NCBI RefSeq assembly: GCF_015352955.1
Contig: NZ_JACYOX010000007.1
Coordinates: forward strand, 1 to 64,000
Origin: Noviherbaspirillum soli
GTDB taxonomy: Bacteria > Pseudomonadota > Gammaproteobacteria > Burkholderiales > Burkholderiaceae_D
Reading direction: 5' to 3'
Length of the DNA: 64,000 nucleotides
Both the position numbers and the translations under genes were made by a program. Each line of letters starts with the position of its first letter. The stretch's first letter is position 1. The notes below the pieces were generated by a model. It saw nothing but the letters and a program-made list of their open reading frames with translations, was not told the DNA's origin and made no database searches. Shown piece by piece: positions 1 to 7,361 of the stretch.

Positions 1-107
1 GACCATAGCGAGTTGGTACCACCCCTTCCCATCCCGAACAGGACCGTGAAACGACTTTGCGCCGATGATAGTGCTGCAACCAGTGTGAAAGTAGGTCATC
101 GTCAGGC
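1..107 (+). rRNA. rrf: 5S ribosomal RNA, 5' end cut by window edge
   Basis: The sequence from position 1 to about 107 matches the body and 3' end of a betaproteobacterial 5S rRNA, including the stretch around CCCATCCCGAACAGG and the closing GTCATCGTCAGGC strand that pairs with the missing 5' end. Only the first dozen or so bases lie outside the window. It implies that 16S and 23S genes lie just upstream on the plus strand. Confidence 0.95.
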
Positions 108-120
108 TGTTATTAGAAAA

Positions 121-151
121 CCCCCGGCGCCAGAAGGCGCCGGGGGTTTTT
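121..151 (+). terminator. rRNA operon rho-independent terminator
   Basis: A perfect 11-bp stem (CCCCCGGCGCC / GGCGCCGGGGG) with an AGAA tetraloop is followed directly by TTTTT. It lies 13 bases after the 5S end, so it is the terminator of the rRNA operon. Confidence 0.95.
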
Positions 152-247
152 GCTTTGGGGCGTTGGAACGGCCAAATTCCCGGCGACGCTCTTGCCAGAC
201 GAAGAAATCCGTTGCCCTCATCCGGGACGTTGTGGATCGGGTGTTGG

Positions 248-482
248 TATTACAAAGGCACCGCTGCGGCAACCCTGCATTTGATGAGCAATAATATACA
301 GGCGGTCTGCGCGATTGCAACTGGTCTGGTGACTGGACACAAGAGCGGCTGCCTACGGGTGCTGGCCATTACAGGTTCCAGGCGCAATCCCGATCTGCCG
401 GATGTCCCCACGCTTGTCGAGGCCGGGGTCAGGAACCTTTTGATGGGTACGAAAGCCGGTCCTACCATGCGAGACATTAGTC
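248..482 (+). pseudogene. Bug/TctC substrate-binding protein remnant
   Basis: Reading from 248 the plus strand encodes a segment with YYKGT, SNNIQAV, HKSGCLRVLAITGS and PDLPDVPTLVEAGV. This is the well-conserved central/C-terminal part of Bug (TctC) periplasmic tricarboxylate-type binding proteins. There is no start codon, signal peptide or N-terminal half, and the frame appears to slip near 430-450, where the next frame gives a better family-like continuation (GYES). The IS5-type element begins at 483, so the rest of the gene is absent or displaced. The downstream flank of the element (from 3836) does not resume the family. It is a decayed fragment with no expected function. Confidence 0.75.
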
Positions 483-499
483 AGTCCGCGCTGAAAAAT
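483..499 (+). repeat. Left terminal inverted repeat of the IS5-type element
   Basis: AGTCCGCGCTGAAAAAT matches the inverted right end (3819-3835) at 15 of 17 positions. The outermost seven bases are identical. Confidence 0.7.
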
Positions 500-607
500 C
501 GTTTTGGCCGAGTCTGCCCGCGGGGTGAGGCTCGAAATGAGGCCGTGGAATTTGCAAGGTTCGGCTGGTGTCATATTCATTTTCCTGCAAATTTTGATGA
601 GGCCGAA

Positions 608-880
608 ATGGACCCGCGTCATCATTCCGGAAAGCCAGCACCGGCACAACGGCAAGAGTTTCCATTGCTGGAACACCTCAACCTGCAGCATCCGCTTATC
701 GTGCTGGCCAAGCTGATTGACTGGAACGCCATCGCCCAGGTCGCCTATGAGGCCATGGGGCCCAAACATCGTCGCCCGCCCTTACGGCCGCGCTTGGTCG
801 CCGGCCTGCTGTACTTGCAGCACACCTTCGATCTGTCAGATGAAGAAGTCGTCTGGGGCTGGGTGGAGAACCCATACTGG
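608..880 (+). CDS. IS5-family transposase, exon 1 (N-terminal part)
   Basis: An ATG at 608 opens a frame encoding 91 residues that end in the typical IS5-family N-terminal block LSDEEVVWGWVENPYW. The frame stops making sense exactly at 880, where a group II intron begins with GTGCGCC. Joining codon 880 to position 2789 continues the family without a gap as NPYW-QVFTGE, followed by the PPIDPSSLSRWRQRLGE block. The assembled protein would have 431 residues, which suits an IS5-group transposase. The start at 608 is tentative because no strong ribosome-binding site precedes it. Without RNA splicing the reading frame runs into intron sequence and no active transposase is made. Confidence 0.8.
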
Positions 881-1035
881 GTGCGCCGGGAGACCGGCAA
901 GATGCAGGTGGTGAAAGTCCACTGCGATGAAGGTTTAGCGAACCACATCGGCCCCGAGCCGTGCGTGGTCGCCCGCGAGGGCGGCTGCGAAGCGTCGGTA
1001 GGGGTGCATGTAGGCCAGCCATGGAGCCACGAAAT

Positions 1036-1070
1036 GGTTTATTTCCCGGATGCCGACGTACTCCAGTATG
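1036..1070 (+). other. Group II intron exon-binding sites EBS2 and EBS1
   Basis: CCAGTATG at 1063-1070 is the exact reverse complement of the last eight exon bases at 873-880 (EBS1). GGTTT at 1036-1040 is a weaker EBS2 candidate for 868-872. The order EBS2 then EBS1 within domain I, against adjacent IBS2 and IBS1 in the exon, matches known group II geometry. EBS1 is strong and EBS2 is tentative. Confidence 0.75.
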
Positions 1071-1236
1071 CGGAAGGCAATACGTGCGGGCGCGCTATCG
1101 TCAGTGCCCGACGGTCCGGCGTGGTCGAAGACCCTGGCATGCATGTAAGCGCCTTGCGCGGGAACCGGGAGATCTCTCGGCTGGCCTGTTGCCGTACCGG
1201 ACAGGTCCGCATCGGGAAGGCGAGGAGCCGAAGCCG

Positions 1237-2715
1237 ATGATGTACGGACGAGAGAAGTCAGACTCCGCCATAGTAGCGAAGAAGCTTGCGAACAAGGCCG
1301 GCTTGCTGGCTGCGGAGCAGGCGGAGCCAAGGGCGGGGACCGAGGGACACGCGGGACAGCAACGCACGCGCCGGGCGCAGAACCGGGGAAGCGTGTCCCA
1401 GAAGCTGGAACGCGTACGGCAAGCAGCAAAGTTGCGGAAGAAGGAACGGTTCACTGCGCTACTGCACCACGTCACTGTCGAATTCCTGGAAAAGGCCTTC
1501 TATGCGCTGCGGCGCAGGGCCGCCCCGGGTGTTGATGGACAGACGTGAACGGACTATGACGGCAATCTGGAAGCGCATCTTCAGGACCTGCATGGCCGGA
1601 TACACAGCGGCGCATACCGGGCGCTGCCGGTCAGACGAAGGTTCATCCTGAAGTCTGACGGCAAGCAGCGCCCATTGGGCGTGACCGCGCTGGAGGATAA
1701 AATCGTCCAGCGTGCCGTCGTGGAAATCCTCAACGCGGTCTACGAGGCAGATTTCCTCGGGTTCTCGTACGGATTTCGACCCGGGCGCAGTCAGCATGAT
1801 GCGCTCGATGCCCTGGCAACAGGGATCACGACCACGCCAGTGAACTGGATACTCGACGCCGATATCCAGGGCTTCTTTGACGCGGTTAACCAGGAATGGT
1901 TGGTGCATTTCATGGAGCACCGGATCGGCGATACACGCATCATCCGTCTTGTGCAGAAGTGGCTCAAGGCGGGCGTCCTGAACGACGGGGAACTGAGCGT
2001 TAATGAACTGGGTACGCCGCAAGGGGCAGTGGCTTCGCCACTGCTCGCGAATGTGTACCTGCACTACGTCTTCGATCTCTGGGCAGATCGTTGGCGTCGG
2101 CGGGAAGCCAAAGGCAAGGTCATCATCGTGCGGTATGCCGATGACATTGTCGTAGGCTATCAGTACGAAGCGGACGGTCGGCGGTTCTGGGACGCGATGC
2201 GTGAGCGGTTAGCGCAATTTGCACTCACACTCCACCCGGACAAGACCCGACTGCTGGAGTTTGGCCGCTATGCGGCTGAACGAAGACAGCAGCGTGGTCT
2301 TGGCAAACCGGAGACCTTTACCTTCCTGGGATTTACCCATGTCTGCAGTAAAGCACGACGCGGCACCTATATGCTGCGTCGTAAAAGCAGGGCAGACCGT
2401 ATGCGGGCGAAACTCAGGGACATCAAGGAGCAACTGCGTAAGCGAATGCACGATTCCATCCCGGTTCAGGGGACGTGGCTCGCTCAGGTGGTGCGAGGGT
2501 ACTTTGCCTACCATGCAGTGCCGATGAACATCCATGCATTACAGTCCTTTCGTCACAATGTCATAAAGCTCTGGCGCCGCACGCTGCAACGACGAAGTCA
2601 GAAAGACGGCATGACGTGGGAGCGCATGGAGCGAATCGGCAATGACTGGTTGCCGCCAGCGAAAATCCTTCATCCATGGCCGGAGCGTCGCTTTGCCGTC
2701 AAACACCCAAGGTAG
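1237..2715 (+). pseudogene. ltrA: Group II intron reverse transcriptase/maturase with in-frame stop
   Basis: The start ATG at 1237 has a GAGGAG ribosome-binding site about ten bases upstream. The frame encodes the RT N-terminal block ending GVDGQT, then a TGA at 1546-1548, then continues in the same frame with TDYDGNLEAHLQDLHGRIH and all later RT blocks. These include GFSYGFRPGRS, TPQGAVASPLLANVYLH and the active site YADD (2134-2145), then the maturase X domain, ending HPWPERRFAVKHPR. Related proteins usually have Trp where the TGA sits, so a single TGG-to-TGA change explains it. No C-terminal HNH endonuclease follows. Without readthrough the catalytic part is not translated from this start. 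A related maturase elsewhere could still splice the intron in trans. Confidence 0.85.
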
Positions 2716-2788
2716 GAGCCCGGTGCGTGAATTGCGCACGCCGGGATCCGTGCGGGGGGTGCCAGGTAACCGGCATTCCTACCGCGAT
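2716..2788 (+). ncRNA. Group II intron domains V and VI
   Basis: Directly after the maturase stop, GAGCCCGGTGCG and CGCACGCCGGGATC form a long hairpin with the AGC triad on its 5' side, as in domain V. One G-A opposition near the base (2718 against the ATC side) is non-canonical. The following GCGGGGGGTGCC...GGCATTCCTACCGC stem, ending in GAT, fits domain VI with the branch-point region. Confidence 0.7.
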
Positions 2789-3811
2789 CAGGTGTTCACC
2801 GGCGAGACGCATCTGCAGACCGCGCCACCCATCGACCCGTCTAGCCTGTCACGCTGGCGCCAGCGGCTGGGCGAAGTCGGTATGGAGGACCTGCTCGGGC
2901 AGAGCATCGAGGCGGCCAAGCGCGCCAGCGTGGTCAAGCCGGCCAGCATCAAACGCGTCATCGTCGATACGACTGTCATGGCCAAGGCAATTGCGCCGCC
3001 GACCGATTCCGCGCTGCTGGAGAAGAGTCGTGTCTTGCTCGTTAAAGCGGCCCGGCAGTACGGCCTGTCGCTGCGCCAGAATTACAATCGCCTGGCGCCG
3101 CGTCTGGTCCGTCAGGTCGCGCAGTACGCCCATGCCCGCCAGTTCAAGCGCATGCGCCGCGCCTTACGGGCGTTGCGCTCCCGCGTGGGGCGCGTGCAGC
3201 GTGACATCGAGCGGCAGCTGCAGCGTGTGTCACCTGAAGCTCGGGAATGGCTTGATGAACTGCTTGGCCGTACCCGCCGCATCCTGCAGCAACGGCCCAA
3301 GGACAAGAACAAGCTATATGCGTTGCATGCCCCAGAAGTCGAGTGCATCAGCAAGGGCAAGGCGCGCATGCGCTACGAGTTCGGCGTCAAGGTGTCGATC
3401 GTGACGACCTTGAAAGAGGGCCTGGTGGTTGGGGCACGCTCCATGCCGGGCAACCCATACGACGGCCACACCCTGCACGAAGCCCTGGAGCAGGCGGCCA
3501 TCCTGTCGGACGTCGCACCGGAAATGGTGTTCGTCGACCGCTGCTACAAGGGTGTCGAGGTTGACCATGTAAAGATCTGGCGCTCCGGGCAGAGACGTGG
3601 TGTAACACGTGGGCTCAAAGCCATGATTCGGCGCCGTAGCGCCATCGAACCGACGATTGGGCATATGAAGAGCGATGGCAAACTGGGCCGTAACTGGCTC
3701 AAAGGTGCCCTTGGCGATGCCCTCAATGCCGTATTGTGCGGTGCCGGGCATAACATCCGACTCATCATCAATAAACTCAGGGCTTGCTCATCGCAAGTGC
3801 CCGCTTATTGA
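2789..3811 (+). CDS. IS5-family transposase, exon 2 (catalytic part)
   Basis: This 340-residue continuation carries the catalytic core. VIVDTTVMAKAI holds the first Asp, EMVFVDRCYKGVE the second Asp, and RRRSAIEPTIGHMKSDGKLGRNWLKG the DDE Glu with its surrounding IS5-type signature. A long basic helical segment (around KRMRRALRALRSRVGRVQRD) lies in between. The stop is TGA at 3811, 8 bases before the right inverted repeat. It depends on splicing of the intron at 881-2788 to be joined to its N-terminal exon. All three catalytic residues look intact, so loss of activity would come from the intron and not from decay. Confidence 0.85.
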   Translation, partial: QVFTGETHLQTAPPIDPSSLSRWRQRLGEVGMEDLLGQSIEAAKRASVVKPASIKRVIVDTTVMAKAIAPPTDSALLEKSRVLLVKAARQYGLSLRQNYNRLAPRLVRQVAQYAHARQFKRMRRALRALRSRVGRVQRDIERQLQRVSPEAREWLDELLGRTRRILQQRPKDKNKLYALHAPEVECISKGKARMRYEFGVKVSIVTTLKEGLVVGARSMPGNPYDGHTLHEALEQAAILSDVAPEMVFVDRCYKGVEVDHVKIWRSGQRRGVTRGLKAMIRRRSAIEPTIGHMKSDGKLGRNWLKGALGDALNAVLCGAGHNIRLIINKLRACSSQVPAY

Positions 3812-3818
3812 AAACTAG

Positions 3819-3835
3819 AATTCTTCAGGGCGGAC
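3819..3835 (-). repeat. Right terminal inverted repeat of the IS5-type element
   Basis: On the minus strand this reads AGTCCGCCCTGAAGAAT, which is the partner of 483-499. It starts 8 bases after the transposase stop codon. Confidence 0.7.
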
Positions 3836-4079
3836 TAATCAGGTTCAAAACTCCAACGCGCTGGTCATTGGCAAGAACACCTGTCTGGTGGATATGGCGC
3901 GACGATGCGACTGGTTGAAAAAAGGTTCCCCTTTCTCTTTCCGATGCAAGGGTTGCGCCTGCGAACAATATCGGATTTCTGACGGTCCAAGCAACGCGTG
4001 GCACGATCCGCGATCCGTTCCACAACAGTTTGTTCCTTGGGCTTGGCCGGGACGGTAACCTGTACGCCCTTGATTGCAG
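3836..4079 (+). other. Unassigned flank right of the IS element
   Basis: No recognised gene. A plus-strand frame stays open from 3836 to a stop near 4055 (it includes KGCACEQYRISDGPSNAWHD), but it has no start codon outside the IS and no family I recognise. It may be the 3' piece of a gene cut by the IS insertion or chance. Confidence 0.4.
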
Positions 4080-4235
4080 ATGAACCCTACACCGATCAAA
4101 CCGCTGGTTTTCGGCAAGGCCGGATGGCCTGAAAAGTCTGACAGGATCGCGCGCTTTGTGGTGACAATCATGACCTGTCTGGGTGCATTGGGTCTGGCTG
4201 CGCTCTTATTCTTTCCGCTTTATTTCCCAAAGTGA
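4080..4235 (+). CDS. Small single-pass membrane protein, hypothetical
   Basis: A 51-residue frame starts MNPTPIKPLVFGKAGW and ends in a strongly hydrophobic segment (residues about 26-48, with ALGLAALLFFPLYF) before PK and the stop. It is predicted to be an inner-membrane protein with a short cytoplasmic or periplasmic N-terminus. The gene sits 24 bases upstream of the Pro-rich protein at 4260, so both may be co-transcribed. The ribosome-binding site is weak. I do not recognise the family; composition and position argue for a real small gene, but it could be spurious. Confidence 0.5.
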   Translation: MNPTPIKPLVFGKAGWPEKSDRIARFVVTIMTCLGALGLAALLFFPLYFPK

Positions 4236-4259
4236 TAACCCTAGCCAGCAGGAGCGAGC

Positions 4260-4454
4260 ATGAGATTGCAGGCAGCGAGAGTGACCAGGAATCTTCATAA
4301 GGCACCGGACGAACCGTTTATTCCAGAAGGTATTCCGATACCCGGTCCACGCCCGAATCGTTCAGATCATCCACCTGTCAGGGAGCCGGATCGTCCGCCG
4401 CTGCCTCCAGCAAAAGAGCCTCCGGCGCCGGTGCGGCGCAATGACCTTCAGTGA
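4260..4454 (+). CDS. Small proline-rich protein, hypothetical
   Basis: The start ATG is preceded by AGGAGCGAGC, a good ribosome-binding site. The 64-residue product is very rich in Pro, Arg and acidic residues (IPIPGPRPNRSDHPPVREPDRPPLPP) and has no signal peptide or membrane segment, so it is probably disordered. Short Pro-rich proteins of this look are common and uncharacterised in Burkholderiales. It follows the small membrane protein at 4080. Function unknown. Confidence 0.6.
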   Translation: MRLQAARVTRNLHKAPDEPFIPEGIPIPGPRPNRSDHPPVREPDRPPLPPAKEPPAPVRRNDLQ

Positions 4455-4768
4455 CTGAATGAAGGCAGTCGGCAGGGCTATTGTTGGTGCACCTTAGCGA
4501 ACCTTTCTGCCAGCGCTCCAGCTCCTGCATTCCCCCGCAGCCGCGAGGTACGACCTCATCCATTCACGCGATGGATAGCCAGTATCCGCAATGAAAATGG
4601 TGTCTTTGCGGCTGGTGCCACTATATTCCCTGTAGAAGACGAAACGTGGATCAAACATGGCCCACACCGTTAAACAGAAAGGGCAGCCGCGATCGTGGCG
4701 CGATATATGCAAATGTCGTCGTCATGCCGTGTGCAGGTCACGCCGGAAACAGCACTTGCAGGTAGAAA
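4455..4768. other. Intergenic, nothing recognised
   Basis: No coding frame with convincing codon use or ribosome-binding site is visible, and no clear hairpin with a T-run. It should contain the promoter for the gene at 4769. Confidence 0.5.
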
Positions 4769-5038
4769 ATGAAAACGCCAAAAGTATTACCGTGGCTGGC
4801 CCATAAGGCCGGCCTGACAAATGAACATGTTGAATTGCTCTGGAACAGCGAGCTCCGCCAGGCAAGCCTCAGACAGCCACAGCTGGCTGCAAATCAGCGT
4901 ATGGCGGTTGCAATGCAGGAACTGATGGCCAGACTGAGCCGTGAAAAAAAATTGTGCAACAACATGAAGTCTTCCCTACGTATTGCCGCAAATGACGCCA
5001 GCAGGTCAGTCGCCACGCCGGGACTCGTGCGAGCATAA
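4769..5038 (+). CDS. Hypothetical protein
   Basis: An 89-residue protein starts MKTPKVLPWLAHKAGL and has a helical, amphipathic middle (ELLWNSELRQASLRQPQLAANQRMAVAMQELMARL). No signal peptide, membrane segment or metal motif is visible. Proteins beginning with a similar VLPWLAHKAG motif occur, to my recollection, as short conserved hypotheticals in Oxalobacteraceae. It stands alone on the plus strand, facing the SRPBCC gene (5128-5889, minus) convergently. Function unknown. Confidence 0.65.
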   Translation: MKTPKVLPWLAHKAGLTNEHVELLWNSELRQASLRQPQLAANQRMAVAMQELMARLSREKKLCNNMKSSLRIAANDASRSVATPGLVRA

Positions 5039-5127
5039 ATCTTCCGTAATGCATGAGGCGCCCGGGTCGCCCAGCGCGCCGCTACTTTGTCAACGCGGCG
5101 CTGTTTCACGCCGCTCCCGGTGCGTGA

Positions 5128-5889
5128 TCAGTTGGATGGCGGTACGGCGCGTCTGATTGAATCGTCCAGTTTCTCCTTATCCTCCGCATCCGGCTCTCCG
5201 TTGCCCTGCAGCGCATTCCTCATTGCCTCATTCGTGCGCATGTCACCATATCCTTCCGTGCTTTGGTGCGGCAGCTTACCCGCATGGCGGACGGCATTGG
5301 ATTGCTGGTCGAGATTCACCTCTGCCGCGACATTGAAGCGGCCACCGGCATTAGGCCCGCCGGTGTCTTTTGAGAACGCGTTTTCCGACAGATCGCCTGA
5401 GCCTGCTGCGCCAGGGGTCGGGTGGCGCTCGTTACCGGTAACCTGGCCGCCATACACCTCGCCGCGCCAGGCGCCAGTTTCCTGGCCTTGGGTTTCCATC
5501 AGCTTTTTCAGACGCTGCAAATCTTCCTGCACCTGCTTCGCCATCGCATGGTCGCCTTCGGTGCCGGCGTGCGCGGCATTGGCTTCCAAGGTGAAGGTCA
5601 CGCGGGCGCCGTTCTCGCCCAGTGCCTGCACGTCAACCCGACCCGTATTGACCGGGCCGTCCAGGTTGCGCCATGCAATGGATTGGTCAGGCTGCTGCTC
5701 GATGATTTCCGAGTTCCAGTCGCGCGTCTGCTGACCGATCCGGGTAGTCCAGCGGACATGGGTGTTGTCGACCTGCTGCGCCGACTCCACTTCCTGCATG
5801 AAGCGGGGATAGTCTTCGAACTGCGTAAGTTGGTTATATGCAACATGCGCCGGCACGTTGATATCTACCGATTGCTGAATTCTTGCCAT
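5128..5889 (-). CDS. SRPBCC (polyketide cyclase/START-like) family protein
   Basis: Residues 1-150 form a SRPBCC/coenzyme Q-binding-like fold. The N-terminus MARIQQSVDINVPAHVAYNQLTQFEDYPRFM is the typical first strand and helix, and WTTRIGQQTRDWNSEIIEQQP with IAWRNLDGP are the central strands. Residues 150-253 are an extended tail rich in Gly, Asn, Asp and Glu, with no recognised domain and probably disordered. AAGGAG lies seven bases before the ATG. There is no signal peptide, so it should be cytoplasmic. Such proteins bind hydrophobic ligands and several are stress-induced, but ligand and role cannot be inferred here. The long tail is the unusual part. Confidence 0.85.
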   Translation of the reverse strand: MARIQQSVDINVPAHVAYNQLTQFEDYPRFMQEVESAQQVDNTHVRWTTRIGQQTRDWNSEIIEQQPDQSIAWRNLDGPVNTGRVDVQALGENGARVTFTLEANAAHAGTEGDHAMAKQVQEDLQRLKKLMETQGQETGAWRGEVYGGQVTGNERHPTPGAAGSGDLSENAFSKDTGGPNAGGRFNVAAEVNLDQQSNAVRHAGKLPHQSTEGYGDMRTNEAMRNALQGNGEPDAEDKEKLDDSIRRAVPPSN

Positions 5890-6073
5890 CTCAAATCTCC
5901 TTGTCCATGTTGGCGGCCGGGCGAGTTAGCCGCGCCCGGGCTGGCTGTGGCTATGAGAGACGACGTGCGGTGACTAGTTGCGTTTCAATGGCCCCGATAT
6001 TGTTTCGAACAAGCTGCGTTGAACAAACGCATTCTTTTGCAGTTCCCGGCAGCGCTGAAAATACCAGGCGCCT

Positions 6074-6832
6074 TTAATAAAAGATCAGGTAGCCCAAGCC
6101 CTTGCGCCGGGCTTCCGCCAGCATCGGGCGCAGCCTGGCCGGGATTTCGGGCAGTGTGCAGTTCATGTCGAGCACGAATCCCGCAATGCGCCTGTCGCCG
6201 GAAGTGTGCCGCGTCAGGCCGCTGTTGTTACATACCCAGTCCCATTCCTTGCAGCCGTCCGCCTGGCCGCGCGGGCCGACCAGTTCCGAAAGCGGGAAGG
6301 AACCGGTCTTGTGGATTTCGGCCGCAGGAAAGAAGCCGCCGTTGATGGCGTCTTCCGCCAAGTCATGTTCCGGATCGATATCCAGCAAGTCCTCGACAAT
6401 TTCCACCTGGTCTGGCTCAAGATCATAGACGACTCGCGACAACACTGGCTTGATGCTCCCGGAACGAAGAAATTGACGCAGCGCGTGCAATGTCGTGTCT
6501 TCGTCGAGGAAGGGATTGCCGTTGATCTCGATGCCGGCTTTCAACAGCAGGTCAAGCATGGCAGGCACTTGCTGCAGTAGCGGATGCACTGCGTGGAAAT
6601 GCGCCAGGACCTGCTGGACTTCCGGCGCATGAAGGCCGTTTTCGAGTCTGGCTTGGGCGATGCAGGCCTGCATGAATTGAAGAACGAGATTGATTTGCGC
6701 CTGCAAGCCACCCGGGTCCTCGATTGCCGACTGCGTTGTCGCCGGCTGTATGCAACTCTGCAGCAGCAGATTTTCAAGAGAATTCGGAGACGCGCTCATG
6801 TCCTGCTTTTCACTTCCGGAACCGTTCTTCAT
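6074..6832 (-). CDS. Hypothetical protein, helical, about 250 residues
   Basis: The frame gives 252 residues from ATG 6832. An ATG at 6799 (MSASPNSLENLL) has a slightly better upstream AGCAGG and may be the true start. The N-terminal 130 residues are largely helical (LVLQFMQACIAQARLENGL, HFHAVHPLLQQVPAMLDLLLKAGIEI). The C-terminal part has EWDWVCNNSGLTRH and GDRRIAGFVLDMNCTLPEIPARLRPMLAEAR. No signal peptide or membrane helix. I do not recognise the family. The gene is divergent from the DUF2279-like remnant at 6880. Confidence 0.7.
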   Translation of the reverse strand: MKNGSGSEKQDMSASPNSLENLLLQSCIQPATTQSAIEDPGGLQAQINLVLQFMQACIAQARLENGLHAPEVQQVLAHFHAVHPLLQQVPAMLDLLLKAGIEINGNPFLDEDTTLHALRQFLRSGSIKPVLSRVVYDLEPDQVEIVEDLLDIDPEHDLAEDAINGGFFPAAEIHKTGSFPLSELVGPRGQADGCKEWDWVCNNSGLTRHTSGDRRIAGFVLDMNCTLPEIPARLRPMLAEARRKGLGYLIFY

Positions 6833-6879
6833 TTTACTATTTCGACTTCAGGATTTTACTTTTCCACGAACGTCCTATC

Positions 6880-7341
6880 ATGCGCCTCTTTGGCAGAACT
6901 AGCCATAATGACAGCAAAATTTTTTGGTCGGCCGATGCATATTTGCAGCGGCCGACAGATGCACGCGGCATCGCCGCCGGGCCTGATTGGACATCCAGAG
7001 TGAGCGGCCGCCGTTTCGAGCCGTTCGGCGACTATTCCAGCCAGACCTATCTGCTGGTACCCAAGGCCAGCGGCGTGGATGCCCTGCGCCATCATCCTGT
7101 GCTGCGCTATATCAAAGTGGCGGTGGGCTATCGTGCGCGGGGCTGTTCCGACGTCTGCGGGCGGCTGGTGGAGTTCGGCAGGCGCAGCCTTTACGCCGGC
7201 GTTTCCCTGAACCTGTCAGAACTGCTCGGGCAAACCGTTTTCCGCCAGTAACATGGTCCGGTACAGGCAGTTGCCCAGACGGTGCTGGAATATGTGCAGT
7301 TTCCGGCACCGCTGTGCTCGGGCGTATCGGCCTGGATGATT
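6880..7341 (+). pseudogene. DUF2279-like protein remnant with internal stop
   Basis: The frame from the ATG at 6880 encodes FEPFGDYSSQTYLLVPKA, HPVLRYIKVAVGYRARG and RRSLYAGVSLNLSELLGQTVF. This looks like the C-terminal half of DUF2279 family proteins (predicted exported). A TAA at 7249-7251 interrupts it, yet the same frame continues with a family-like helix (VQAVAQTVLEYVQFPAPLCSGVSAW) up to the end of prc. The N-terminal half expected in the family, including any signal peptide, is missing because the divergent gene at 6832 occupies that space. A CAA-to-TAA change would explain the stop. Alternatively the 123-residue product ending at 7251 is a short functional variant. Confidence 0.55.
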
Positions 7342-7361
7342 GATGGCAAACTGCTGCGTGA

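Larger units (their letters stand above)
881..2788 (+). mobile_element. Group II intron inside the IS transposase gene
   Basis: The 5' end GTGCGCC fits the GUGYG consensus of group II introns. A 3' domain V-like hairpin (2716-2748) and a domain VI region end at ...CCGCGAT (2788). Both boundaries were fixed by restoring the transposase frame, NPYW-QVFTGE. The eight bases before the insertion (873-880, CATACTGG) are perfectly complementary to 1063-1070 (CCAGTATG), which is the expected IBS1-EBS1 pairing. A shorter IBS2 candidate at 868-872 (GAACC) can pair with GGTTT at 1036-1040 (four Watson-Crick pairs and one wobble). An intron-encoded reverse transcriptase lies in domain IV but has one stop codon. 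Confidence 0.9.
483..3835 (+). mobile_element. IS5-family insertion sequence interrupted by a group II intron
   Basis: Imperfect terminal inverted repeats are visible: AGTCCGCGCTGAAAAAT at 483-499, and the reverse complement of 3819-3835, which reads AGTCCGCCCTGAAGAAT (15 of 17 identical). Between them lies one IS5-type DDE transposase gene split by a 1908-bp group II intron. Without the intron the element would be about 1445 bp. No convincing target duplication is visible (left flank ends TTAGTC, right flank starts AATCAG), so one flank may have been rearranged. It lies directly beside a truncated Bug gene. Confidence 0.8.
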
